Shown here piece by piece: positions 10,014 through 19,130 of a stretch of 64,000 nucleotides of DNA. The notes below the pieces were generated by a model. That model was given only the letters and a program-made list of their open reading frames with translations, made no database searches and was not told the DNA's origin. The stretch is taken from assembly GCA_009667805.1 (NCBI GenBank), contig CM019064.1, positions 272,719,662 through 272,783,661 of the forward strand. The letters are read 5' to 3'. Source of the stretch: Leptobrachium leishanense. Lineage: Eukaryota > Chordata > Amphibia > Anura > Megophryidae. Both the position numbers and the translations under genes were made by a program. Positions within the stretch are counted from its first letter, which is position 1, and every line of letters starts with the position of its first letter.

Positions 10014-13000
10014 TTCCTCCCCCGCCCCAAAGTCCGACGCACCCGGTAGGACTCCTACGGGTCGTGCCGGGGTAGTCGGTACTCCACCTTCCACCAAGTT
10101 CAGATCCGACCGTCGTGACAACCCGTCAGCATTGCCATTTTGGGCCCCTGGTCGATACTGAATAGTGAAGTTATAGGGTTGAAGCGCCAAGCTCCAACGC
10201 AACAGCCGGCCATTCTCTCCCGCCACCCGGTTTAACCACACCAGGGGATTATGGTCCGTGAGTACAGTAAACGATCGTCCATACACATATGGCTGAAACT
10301 TGCGTAGGGCCCAGACCAGAGCCAGACACTCCTTCTCCACCGCAGCATACCCCACCTCCCGCGGTAACAGTTTTCTGCTAATGAAGGCCACTGGATGGTC
10401 TCCCCCGTCGTCCCCCACTTGGCTCAGGACAGCTCCCAGTCCGAACATGGACGCGTCTGTGTGGATGATAAAACGCCGGTTATAATCGGGAGCTGCCAGT
10501 AGGGGAGCTTGAGTCAAGGCGGTCTTTAATTGTTGAAAAGCCCGCTCACAATCCGGGGACCACAGGACCTGTCGAGGTAGGGACTTCTTGGTCAGGTCTG
10601 TCAGGGGTTTGGCCAGATCACTATACCGGGGCACGAATTTTCGGTAATAACCTGCTGTACCCAGAAAGGCTAGCACTTGCGTCTTAGTCACGGGGGTGGG
10701 CCAGTCCAAGATAGCTTCTATTTTAGCGGGCTCAGGTCGCTGTACCCCGCACCCTACCCGGTGACCCAGGTACTGTACCTCTGCCATCCCCACCTTACAC
10801 TTCTCAGGCTTGAGGGTTAAATTGGCGTCCCTGATGCGTCCCAGGACCGTCCCCACGTGAACCAAGTGTTCCTCCCAGCTCTGACTGTAAATGGCGATGT
10901 CGTCCAGGTACGCACACGCAAAACCCTGGAGGCCATCGAGGAGGCGATCTATTAAGCGTTGGAATGTAGCGGGGGCGTTCTTCATCCCGAACGGCATGAC
11001 TTTAAACTGATACAAGCCGAACGGGGTGATGAAGGCCGACTTCGGGGTCGCCTCCTCGGCAAGGGGAATCTGCCAATACCCCTTGCACAGATCCACCGTG
11101 GTCAGAAAATGACCTCCGGCGATCTGGTCCAGTAACTCATCGACCCGGGGCATCAGGTAGGCGTCAGTCGTGGTGCAATCATTCACCCGTCGGTAATCTA
11201 CACAGAACCGAGTGGTCCCGTCCTTTTTGGGTACCAAAACCACGGGCGATGCCCACGGGCTGGCGGACGGCTCGATGACCCCCAGTTCCAGCATCTCCCG
11301 AATCTCAGTCCGCATGGTCTCCCGGACGGCCTCCGGAAGACGGTACGCCGGCTGTCGCAGAGGCCGCTGCCCGGGGGTGTCCACGGGGTGAATGGCTTGG
11401 TCGGTATAACCCGGCAGGGCCGAAAAGACTTCGGAATAACCCCGAAGCAGTTGCCGTACTTGGGCCTGCTTTTCTGACCCCAACGCCTCCCCCAGTTGCA
11501 CCTGATCCACACCCGAGGGTTGTTTAGTCACCCCCGGTAACTCTACCAGGGGAAACGGTTCCGTCTCCTCGCCCGCGGGAGCACATATGGCCTCCACGGT
11601 CTCCGGGCGTTCGTGAAAGGCCTTCAACATATTGACGTGGTACGTCCGTTGGATTCTGGTGTTCGCGCAACTCGCCACCACATAGGTGGTATCCCCCAGT
11701 CGGGTTACCACCGTGTAGGGACCTTGCCAGGCCGCCTGCAGCTTGTTCTGCCGCTGTGGTTTCAACACCAGAACCCGCTGTCCTACACAGAACGAGCGGC
11801 TGCAAGCAGCCCGGTCGTACCACGTCTTCTGTTGAGTCTGAGCGGCCTCCACGTTTTCCCGGACCAACCCCGCCAGTTCTGTCAAGCGCTCCCGGAGCTT
11901 CAGGACATAACTCACGACCGGGACTCCATCTTCCTCCTGCTCTCCCTCCCACTGGGACCTAACGAGATCCAGGGGCCCCCTCACCTGACGTCCGTACAGC
12001 AGCTCGAACGGAGAGTACCCGGTAGATTCCTGCGGCACCTCCCGGTATGCGAACAGCAAGTGGGGCAAGTACTGCTCCCAGTCTTTCCTCTCGTGTACAA
12101 AGGCCCGCAGGAGTTGTGTCAGGGTGCCATTGAATCGCTCACACAGTCCGTTGGTCTGCGGGTGATACGGGGCGCTGTGTAACGCCTTGACCCCACACAG
12201 ACGCCAGAGCTGCTGGGTGAGCTCAGCAGTAAACTGGGTCCCTTGGTCAGATAATATCTCTCGTGGAAATCCCACCCTCGTAAACACCCGCAGCAAAGCA
12301 TCTGCTACTGTGTCCGCCTGTATGTTGGCCAGAGCCACGGCCTCAGGGTACCGGGTCGCGTAATCTACAATGGTGAGTATATATTTCTTCCCGGTAGCAC
12401 TGGGTCGGGGTAATGGCCCAATAAGGTCGACCGCCACCCGACTAAAAGGCTCCTGGATGATGGGCATGGGGTGTAGAGGTACCTTCGGGTGATCCCCGGC
12501 CTTTCCCGCCTTCTGGCAGACAGGGCATGTGCGGCAAAATTCGCGGGTGTCCTCGCTAAGGCGGGGCCAGAAAAAGGCCCGCGCCAACCGGTGGCGGGTC
12601 TTTTTCTGCCCCAGATGTCCCGCCAATGGTATATCGTGTGCTAAGCGCAGGAGCTCTTGTCTTGGGCCCTGGGGGACCACCAGTTGTTTCTGGGGGACCT
12701 GATTCTTCCCGGACCCCTCCCTCTCGGTATATCTATATAGCAGCCCATTCTCCCACTCTATCCGGTCACTGCGGTCTCTGTCCAGTCCCTGGCCAGCCCG
12801 GTCACGATAACCCTGCAATGTGGGGTCCGTCCGAGTTTGATAGCGGAGCGTCTCGGGGGAGCTCCAGGGGCAGGGAATGTCAGGAAGTCGGGGACAAGTC
12901 GGTATAGGTAGGGGCGTAGGGATCGAGCGGGGAGTGGGAGTCGGGCGAGGTGTGGGAATCGGGCGGGGTGTGGGAATCGGGCGGGGTGTGGGGAAACGTC

Positions 13001-13649
13001 TCACCTGGGTCCCTCTCGGAGTGCCATTGCTGTAACGTGTGCTCTGTGATCTGGTAGTGACTGGTGTGGCCGCTTCCATGGAGTACGCAGAGACTAGTCG
13101 ACCCAGATCATTACCGAGGAGCACCTCGGCTGGTAGTTGGTTCAGCAACCCCACTCTGACTACTTTCTCTCCGGATCCCCAGTCCAGGTGGACCCGGGCC
13201 GTCTCCAGCCGGAGAACCTTTCCACCAGCCACCCGTACCGCAACGGTATTCCGTAACCGGTCGTTCTGTTGGACTAAGTGGGGCCGGACCAACGTGATGG
13301 TAGCCCCAGAGTCTCGGAGTCCTTCAGCCGCCTTCCCATTGACCCACACCGCCTGGCGGTGGTGATGGCGATTATCGGCCGCGGCAGCTTGTACCGGGTC
13401 TGCCTCGTGCAGTCGCTCCCATTCCTCCGGAGCTTCCGGCCAGGGAGGATCAGCGTCGTAGCAATGAGTAGACTGTGGTGGTCTAGGAGATGATCTTGCC
13501 AGGTCCGGTCGGTTAGGGCAATTCTGCTTATAATGTCCGTCTTGGTTGCATCCATAGCAGCGTATGTTGGCCATGGTATTGGGGCGACTGGGGGGTCGGG
13601 CAACCAGCGGTCGGACCGTCGGCACTGGGAGTGACGGGGCCGGAATCAC
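9954..13649 (-). CDS. pol: Pol polyprotein: zinc knuckle, protease, integrase, RT, RNase H
   Basis: An open frame of 1231 codons counted from a GTG at 13649; the frame is open further upstream into gag. In order it shows a CCHC zinc knuckle (31-44), an aspartic protease with LRDSGAT (Asp113), and a proline-rich linker of IPTPRP-type 6-residue repeats (about 220-250). Next come the integrase HHCC domain (His338, His345, Cys375, Cys378), the integrase core with D408, D468 and E504 (35 residues between the last two) and its C-terminal segment. Then follow RT with YLDD (914-917) and RNase H with D1065, E1105 and D1132. Every catalytic residue I looked for is present. Integrase precedes RT, unlike normal gypsy. 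The stop lies inside the 3' LTR. Expression probably depends on a frame change from gag, since the knuckle is already in this frame. Confidence 0.93.
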   Translation of the reverse strand: MIPAPSLPVPTVRPLVARPPSRPNTMANIRCYGCNQDGHYKQNCPNRPDLARSSPRPPQSTHCYDADPPWPEAPEEWERLHEADPVQAAAADNRHHHRQAVWVNGKAAEGLRDSGATITLVRPHLVQQNDRLRNTVAVRVAGGKVLRLETARVHLDWGSGEKVVRVGLLNQLPAEVLLGNDLGRLVSAYSMEAATPVTTRSQSTRYSNGTPRGTQVRRFPTPRPIPTPRPIPTPRPTPTPRSIPTPLPIPTCPRLPDIPCPWSSPETLRYQTRTDPTLQGYRDRAGQGLDRDRSDRIEWENGLLYRYTEREGSGKNQVPQKQLVVPQGPRQELLRLAHDIPLAGHLGQKKTRHRLARAFFWPRLSEDTREFCRTCPVCQKAGKAGDHPKVPLHPMPIIQEPFSRVAVDLIGPLPRPSATGKKYILTIVDYATRYPEAVALANIQADTVADALLRVFTRVGFPREILSDQGTQFTAELTQQLWRLCGVKALHSAPYHPQTNGLCERFNGTLTQLLRAFVHERKDWEQYLPHLLFAYREVPQESTGYSPFELLYGRQVRGPLDLVRSQWEGEQEEDGVPVVSYVLKLRERLTELAGLVRENVEAAQTQQKTWYDRAACSRSFCVGQRVLVLKPQRQNKLQAAWQGPYTVVTRLGDTTYVVASCANTRIQRTYHVNMLKAFHERPETVEAICAPAGEETEPFPLVELPGVTKQPSGVDQVQLGEALGSEKQAQVRQLLRGYSEVFSALPGYTDQAIHPVDTPGQRPLRQPAYRLPEAVRETMRTEIREMLELGVIEPSASPWASPVVLVPKKDGTTRFCVDYRRVNDCTTTDAYLMPRVDELLDQIAGGHFLTTVDLCKGYWQIPLAEEATPKSAFITPFGLYQFKVMPFGMKNAPATFQRLIDRLLDGLQGFACAYLDDIAIYSQSWEEHLVHVGTVLGRIRDANLTLKPEKCKVGMAEVQYLGHRVGCGVQRPEPAKIEAILDWPTPVTKTQVLAFLGTAGYYRKFVPRYSDLAKPLTDLTKKSLPRQVLWSPDCERAFQQLKTALTQAPLLAAPDYNRRFIIHTDASMFGLGAVLSQVGDDGGDHPVAFISRKLLPREVGYAAVEKECLALVWALRKFQPYVYGRSFTVLTDHNPLVWLNRVAGENGRLLRWSLALQPYNFTIQYRPGAQNGNADGLSRRSDLNLVEGGVPTTPARPVGVLPGASDFGAGEECDGLAQHPQPETGDQDTDI
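10014..10028 (-). other. Polypurine tract
   Basis: On the minus strand ggggcgggggaggaa sits immediately before the 3' LTR. This is the expected place for plus-strand DNA priming. Confidence 0.75.
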
Positions 13650-14569
13650 TGGTCGGGGAAGTAAGGGCCGCTCCCCCCCGTGACTTTCCGCGTGTCAACA
13701 TATTCATCGGCCCAAATAGCTGCTTGCTGTACAGTGTGGGGTTTCCTGTCCCGCACCCACTCCCGGATGGCGGTGGGCGTATGTTCGAAGAACTGCTCCA
13801 GCAGGAGCAGTTGCGTTATTTCGGTTACAGTCTCGGCTTTGCTTCCCAAAAACCATGTGCGTAAATCCCGCTGTAGTCGGTGGGCCCACTCCACATGGGT
13901 AGCGCCGCTGGGTCGGCGAGAGCTCCTGAATTTAGCCCGACTGGCTTCTGGGGTCACGGCGAATCGGCTCAACAGCGCCTGCTTCACGTGCCCATAGTTG
14001 GTGGCTTCCTCATCTGGCACCGTGCGGTATGCCTCCGCGGCCCGCCCGGTCAATTTGCACGCCAGGATTCTTACCCAGTCCGTGGGATGAACTTCGTGGA
14101 CTTGACACAACCGCTCGAAATCCTGAAGATAACTCTCTATTTCTTCGTCGGTCTCGCGGAAGTCTTTAAACGCCTGGAAGGGCACCTTTCTCCCCGGGGA
14201 TCGCTCCACCCGGAGGCTGTTATCTCGCTGGCTCCGCACTTCTGCCAACCGCAGTTCGTGCTCGCGTTCTCTTTCTCGCTCTTCCTCCTGGCAGATTTCT
14301 CGAACCAGGTGCTGCATCACTGCTTCTGTCGGGGCTGCTCCGTAGAAAGCGGCCCGTTCTCGGACCTTCCTCTGTAGGGCACTTTCGTCGGCTCCAGCCG
14401 CGACGATGACCGGTAAGGTGTCGGCGGGTAGCGCTGTGCTCGCCGTACCTTGATCCAACCGTTGTAGCTCCTCTATTAGGGTGTCCCGACTCTTGGAACC
14501 CGGAGTGCCACCACGGTTTTCTAGCATGTTCCGCAAAGTGTCTCGTTTGTAGTCGGCATACACTGCCAT
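13646..14569 (-). CDS. gag: Gag with SAP-like N-terminus and SCAN-like capsid C-terminus
   Basis: 307 codons from the ATG at 14569. The frame is open upstream into the LTR, but this ATG is the first one past the primer site and its product aligns with the Gag start of the second element. Residues 7-38 resemble a SAP-type helix pair. Residues 94-116 are a charged, coiled-coil-prone Glu/Arg run. Residues 130-205 look like a retrotransposon Gag capsid core. Residues about 207-295 resemble a SCAN domain (LLLLEQF, then WVRD.KP and a terminal ADEY). The frame ends at a TGA just before the zinc knuckle, which lies in the pol frame one base back. A run of seven G at 13673-13679 lies 24 bases upstream of that stop. 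Gag forms the particle; the SCAN resemblance fits published descent of SCAN from a Gmr1-like Gag. Confidence 0.88.
   Translation of the reverse strand: MAVYADYKRDTLRNMLENRGGTPGSKSRDTLIEELQRLDQGTASTALPADTLPVIVAAGADESALQRKVRERAAFYGAAPTEAVMQHLVREICQEEEREREREHELRLAEVRSQRDNSLRVERSPGRKVPFQAFKDFRETDEEIESYLQDFERLCQVHEVHPTDWVRILACKLTGRAAEAYRTVPDEEATNYGHVKQALLSRFAVTPEASRAKFRSSRRPSGATHVEWAHRLQRDLRTWFLGSKAETVTEITQLLLLEQFFEHTPTAIREWVRDRKPHTVQQAAIWADEYVDTRKVTGGSGPYFPDQ
13673..13679 (-). promoter_or_regulatory. Candidate -1 frameshift site (G7) at the gag-pol overlap
   Basis: Read on the minus strand in the gag frame the text is acg ggg ggg agc, fitting the X-XXY-YYZ pattern with all G. Slipping back one base leads into the open pol frame. 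The alternative is that a single G was lost from a fused gag-pol frame. Confidence 0.45.
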
Positions 14570-14612
14570 GATGGGTTCTTCGGGGAAGTCGATAGTATTG
14601 ATGGCAGAGAGC

Positions 14613-14631
14613 AATCCCACCGCTGCCACCA
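14613..14631 (-). other. Primer binding site, tRNA-Leu type
   Basis: One base inside the 5' LTR the minus strand reads TGGTGGCAGCGGTGGGATT. From memory this is exactly complementary to the 3' end, with CCA, of vertebrate tRNA-Leu of the AAG/UAG class. Confidence 0.75.
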
Positions 14632-14632
14632 G

Positions 14633-15751
14633 TGTGACGGAACGTGATGTTACTGTCCGCCGCGGGTGTGCTCTAATCTGCGTATGCTTGCTTCCCCCTT
14701 GGTATTGTTCCCCCGGCCCGACTACCAAGGTTGGACACTCGGCGTCTCGAGCGACCGGGTCTGGCTTTACAGTCTTGAAGATCGACGTGACGAAAGGGAC
14801 CTTGGTGTGAACCCAGCCCGACCACTGAGGAGTGACCCTCAGCGTCCCGAGCAGCTGGCCACGGACCCGTACGTAGACCTTTACGATCGTGGGCCGGATC
14901 GGCTTACTTCGGCGAAGATTCGGATCTCCCAATATGAGCTGGCCGGCGGTCGATCGTTCGAGTATTCGTATCGCCCAGCGGTCGAGGAACCTAGGTACCC
15001 AGCACTGACCTAATCGGATCTCTCGGTGATGGGGCTGGCCGACGGTCGATCGTTCGGAGCCGTGCAGATGGCGCAGCGGAACCTGGGGCATTCACGGCAC
15101 AGCACTGACCTGTTCGGATCCCGCGGCAACGAGAGACGGCTCGATTCGTCCAGCAACAATATTCGGATCGCGTAGCGGTCGAAGCGCCCACGCGTTGCAA
15201 GGTGCAGATTCTTCGGATCTCCCGGCAGTTAGCTGGACAGGCTCCGTCGGCTGCAGGTATTCAGATCGCGCGGCAGCGGCGCGCGATATGTAGTCGTTTC
15301 GTCCGGTGTGCTGAACCACGAGGGATGTCAGACACGTTTGGCAAATAGAGACACGAGACGCAGCTGCATGAACTCAAAACCAAAGACACTTTTATTTTTA
15401 CAACACCTGCATTTATAACTTTTACCACGAGCTCCACATCTGGAAAACCCCCTGCCCGCCCCCACAGGTATCATTGGCTAAGGCGCATCGGGGCGTTGCC
15501 GATTCGGAACCGGAAGGTTCGGATCGGCCATTTTATCTCCTGCTCCGCCCGATCCGAACACGCGGCGGCAGAAAATGGCGGCAAATTTAAAACGGCGTCC
15601 GTTACACAATATCAACACTTTTATTTACAGGTACTCCTTCGGCCAGCTGGAATGCAGGAACGTTGGTGCAACGGCACAAAGACATAGTTCATTAAATATC
15701 AGTGTCCTGATCCCCTGTCTCTGGCTGAGGGTGCTGGGCCAGTCCATCACA
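14633..15751 (-). repeat. 5' LTR of the Gmr1-like element
   Basis: Near-identical partner of 8894-10013. Differences seen include c for t near 14786, g for a near 15034, a for g near 15067 and one A fewer near 15380. It is followed on the plus strand by the target copy atgct. Confidence 0.92.
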
Positions 15752-16260
15752 ATGCTGATGGGGTTGTGTATATAGATGCTGTGAGGCTGTGTATAGAGAT
15801 GCTGTGAGGTTGTGTATAGAGATGCTGTGAGGTTGTGTATAGAGATGCTGTGAGGTTGTGTATAGAGATGCTGTGAGGCTGTGTATAGAGATGCTGTGAG
15901 GCTGTGTTTAGAGATGCTGATGGGGTTGTGTATAGAGATGCCGCGTATAGAGATGCTGATAGGGTTGTGTATAGAGATGCTGTTTGTGTATAGAGATGCT
16001 GATGGGGTTGTATATAGAGATGCTGTGAGGCTGTGTATAGAGATGCTGTGAGGCTGTGTATAGAGATGCTGTGTGGCTGTGTATAGAGATGCTGTGTGGC
16101 TGTGTATAGAGATGCTGTGTATAGAGATGCTGTGAGGTTGTGTATAGAGATGCAGTGTATAGAGATGCTGTGAGGTTGTGTATAGAGATGCTGTGAGGCT
16201 GTGTATAGAGATGCTGATGGGGCTGTGTATAGAGATGCTGATGGGGCTGTGTATAGAGAT
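15752..16260 (+). repeat. Minisatellite, ~23-bp variable unit (right part)
   Basis: Continuation of the tgtgtatagagatgctg array after the LTR element. It ends where the right copy of the ~175-bp duplication starts. Confidence 0.9.
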
Positions 16261-16438
16261 GCCTTGCGGCGCCGAAGTGCGGCCTAGCTCTGGTGGGGGC
16301 CGCCATCTTGGATGGCGGCTCCACCCCCGGGTCCCCCCTCACTGCCTGACGTCCTCACACATAGCGTGATGACGTCAGATAGCCGGGGGAACCCCTAGCT
16401 GCCTGGAATCCCCTGGTGGAGATATGGGGTTCATTTGA
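16261..16438 (+). repeat. ~175-bp direct duplication, right copy
   Basis: Same block as 7855-8027 (gcggcgcc ... ggttcatttga) with scattered substitutions. Beyond it the piggyBac-like element continues. Confidence 0.75.
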
Positions 16439-17377
16439 ACCCCGATATCTCCAGAACCGTGGCAGCTAGGGGGTCATGGAGGGTGTCAATCGAAAGGCCT
16501 GAGCATGATACCCAACATGACCAGGTATAAAGTAAAAAAAAAAACATGTATTTTTTTTGGTGTGTTATTTTTATTTATGCAGCAATATTGTTCACATTTC
16601 AATTATAATGTGAACAATGATGCTGCACTAATGATTTTCGAAAAAATGCAAACTTGAACCGAACACCCCAAAAAGTTCAAAGTTCGCATCGAACTCCGAA
16701 CTGATCGAACCGAACAGCTCATCCCTAATTCAGGGAGCAGGCAGTTCGCAAAATGTTGGCGAATTGCCTGCACATACAGTGCCTGTTCGTTGCCTGTTCG
16801 AGGGCAGTGAAATCCCCATAGAGAAGCAATGCTTTGTCTATTCAGAGAACAAAAGCCAGCAGTGAAAAGTTGCCGAATTTCCCTGCTGTTCGGTGGTTTC
16901 ATTTGACAGGTTTATTCAGCCGAATCCCATAGGCTTCAATGTTAAAAAAAATCCTGTTTTAATTCAATATCTAATAAACTGTTGATTATAATATTCTGCA
17001 GTAAAAAAGTCTATTTATAGATTTTTTAGGATCTTTCAGGCATTTCTCGTGATTTTTTTGTGAATTGTTTTTTAATAGTTTTTTCTTTTTTCTGTAACAG
17101 CCCTTTTTTTATTATCATTCATAGGACCTTATCTGTAAATTTCAGACATTTTCGCTTAGTAGTTCCTTTGCAAACAGTGTTTCACTTTTCAAACATTCAA
17201 GCGTACTGTTTTTTTTTTCTCACTCCATTCGTCTGCGGTGTCGGGTTTTTCCGGTGTGTTCGGCGGGGTTGATCCAGATGTTTTTGTGAGTTTCGGTGTG
17301 CGTTCGCCGGGTTTTGCGGTGAGTGTTCGGCGGGTTTGCGGCGGCTTTTCCCTGCACTACGACGGCCCTATGGTGCA

Positions 17378-18890
17378 GGGACGTGCAGTCAGTGGAGGCA
17401 GAGCCGCACCTGCCATTAAGTGATAAGTTAATAAACAAAAAACAAACTCACCTGCTCCCCCGCTGTCAGCTCCATCCTCTGGCTCTGCAGGCATTAGTTT
17501 TCCCAGCCTACGCAATTTGTATAGCAGGACGTTTCCCCGCTGCACTAATTGCGTAAACTGCTCAAGATGTGTGCAGCACACGCCAGAGACAAGTGCTGCC
17601 TATTTCCTGGTCACTGCTCATTAGTGCCGCAGAGACTGACAGGCACTGATAGAGCATTGGAAAAGCTTGGACCAATGGGAAAGCACCATTGGTCCAAGCC
17701 ATTCCCAAAAAACGCCTGCATTAGAGGACTGCCTCTGATTGACAGGAAGGGGCACATCTAGCAGTTAGACATACCCCTTCCTGTCAATGATAGGCCAGGC
17801 AGCCCTCCAATGCAGGCTGTGAAAAGATTGCATGATGGACAACCCCTGACTGGCTGCATGGGGAGCTGCAGTCCAGGAGCCTGGCACAGGGGTGCCCTGC
17901 CACTCAGATCTGCATCAGCTGAGGAGGCCCATTTATACCCCAGGCTGGTTATTGTCTGCTAACTGGGGCTGGAAGAATGCATAGCACATCTGCCCCCCAG
18001 GAGGGATCTAAGGGGGTGCAGCAGCCTTCCCCTCTGCTAGGTGCCCATGCTGGAGTAAGAGCTGACACTGAGAAGGAGGGCATAGGTTTGACTTTTCAGG
18101 GATCATGGGCACAGGGTTCTGCAGCAGGAGATAGTCTGGAGCAGACCCTTCTATCTCCTATCTCATAGCAATGATGGTGCTGGCAAGTGGAGCTTTCCTC
18201 TTACATGGTCCAGAAAGCCAAGGAGTCAGAGGGGCAAGCTTTGAAATTCAAGCAGCAGCAGGAAGCCCTCTTTGCCCAGTTGCAAGGTAAGTGACCTCAC
18301 GGGGGGGGGGAGAGGGTTAATGATGGGGAGGGAGAGGCCATGGCTTTCCTCTGTGCTGATGTTCAGGTAGTGCTGAGCTGCCAATCTGTATGATGTATTG
18401 TACCTCTAGCCAGGCTGCCTGGGGAGGGACAGGACAGGACAGGCGGGGGACTCAGCAGATGCAAAGTTGCCAGAAAGACTCTCACAACTCCTCTTCTACC
18501 AGGGCTGTCAGATCACAGCGTGTGCTTCATGGGTCACTGGCTTGGGGCTGGGGTGTCAGATCTCCATTTTTCTCCCTGGTCAGTGCCTGAAAGTGCTGCC
18601 CTGCAGTGTGCAGAAGTCGGGTTGGCTCAGTTTTCCACTTGGGTCAGTGGCTTGCTTTCCCTTCAGTATAATATGAATGACGCAAAATGTATAGGTGCTT
18701 TAAGGAAACCTAATGGATGTGGCCAGGCTCCTCTTAATAATACTTTGTTATAGGGGCAGCATATAGAGAGTGTGTGTGTCCTTACAGTGCCAGTCTCTTT
18801 ACACACACCCTTTCTTTCACATGCTGTGTGTATGTATATTTATATCTCCATTCTGTGTGTGTTTTTCCAGGGGCAAGCGTTGGGTTAACC
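17378..18890. repeat. Unclassified repeat-like block with strong hairpins
   Basis: Starts agggacgtgcagtcagtgg exactly where the MITE is cut off. It contains one stem of cttggaccaatgg with its complement (17666-17698) and a larger imperfect one (17714-17816) pairing gcctgcattagagg... with ...ccctccaatgcaggc. Also a poly-G run at 18301 and tgtg microsatellite text near 18770-18870. No convincing exon. Possibly a non-autonomous transposon, not identified. Confidence 0.4.
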
Positions 18891-18960
18891 TTTTATGAGC
18901 CTGAAATACTGAAGAGAGTGTAAGCTATAGTGAGCCAGCACAATGATTCAATAATACTAT

Positions 18961-19127
18961 CAGGGTTATTCAGAGAGAGGTGAAAACCTTGAGAATTGGC
19001 AGGAGAATTAACAGCCAATTTGGAAAGTGAAATAAATGGGAGAATTTTTCTGGTTTGACTATTTTGACCTAGAATTTTCCATTCTCCAGTCATTCTTCTG
19101 CTTTTCACTGCTCTCTGAATAACCCTG
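18961..19127. mobile_element. Short MITE, CAGGGTTATTCAGAGAG ends
   Basis: Near-palindromic 167-bp element: cagggttattcagagagagg at the left, ctctctgaataaccctg at the right, with two aattctaggt/cctagaatt-type inner blocks. Tat precedes it. Relatives: 19131, 21335, 25140, 27528 and 32020. Confidence 0.8.
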
Positions 19128-19130
19128 AAA

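Larger units (their letters stand above)
8894..15751 (-). mobile_element. Gmr1-like Ty3/gypsy LTR retrotransposon, nearly intact
   Basis: LTRs of about 1120 and 1119 bp (8894-10013 and 14633-15751) begin TGTGATGG and end GTCACA when read on the minus strand. They differ at about six positions by eye. Target duplication is ATGCT (8889-8893 and 15752-15756), cut from a minisatellite unit. A tRNA primer site, gag, a single pol frame and a purine tract are all in place. Pol order is protease, integrase, reverse transcriptase, RNase H. This is the copia-like order within a gypsy-type element described for Gmr1-like elements of deuterostomes. Low LTR divergence implies recent insertion. Confidence 0.93.
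7448..16640. mobile_element. piggyBac-like, hairpin-rich element interrupted by minisatellite and LTR element
   Basis: Begins TTAA then ccccttcactgctgacgacg at 7448. It contains many stems, for example cgcgatgacgtcat and its partner at about 7640-7672, and the ggcaccacttaaaagg / ccttttaagcggtgcc stem near 7772-7816. The right part (16439-16640) matches, in reverse, 32820-33080 of the copy at 32427 (aacaatattgctgcat, ccccctatctcc). The far terminus was not located, so the right limit is approximate. Confidence 0.5.
6985..16727. mobile_element. hAT element ends (TAGGGATGAGC), interior replaced by later insertions
   Basis: Left end tagggatgagccgaacgc and right end gaacagctcatcccta are inverted repeats. 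8-bp duplications attcagag (6977-6984) and attcaggg (16728-16735) flank them. The left ~450 bp match the reverse complement of the right end of the transposase-bearing hAT at 47572-55502, including the gtccgggtagtgccctggggg block, so this is a non-autonomous relative in opposite orientation. The gtgccctgggggacagg block is present twice (about 7189 and 7398), a local duplication. Confidence 0.75.
6888..17377. mobile_element. MITE split by nested insertions (same family as 75-973)
   Basis: 6888-6984 matches the left end of the copy at 75. The match resumes at 16728 (attcagggagcaggcagttc) and runs to about 17377, where it stops before the expected right end. Ata precedes the left end. Between the halves lies a 9.7-kb hAT insertion with target duplication attcagag/attcaggg. 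The right end seems replaced by the sequence starting agggacgtgcagtc. Confidence 0.7.

Noticed and set aside
14570..15091. Upstream in-frame extension of gag into the LTR
   Set aside because: The extension lies in LTR and primer-site sequence. The ATG at 14569 after the primer site is the natural start and is supported by the second element's Gag.
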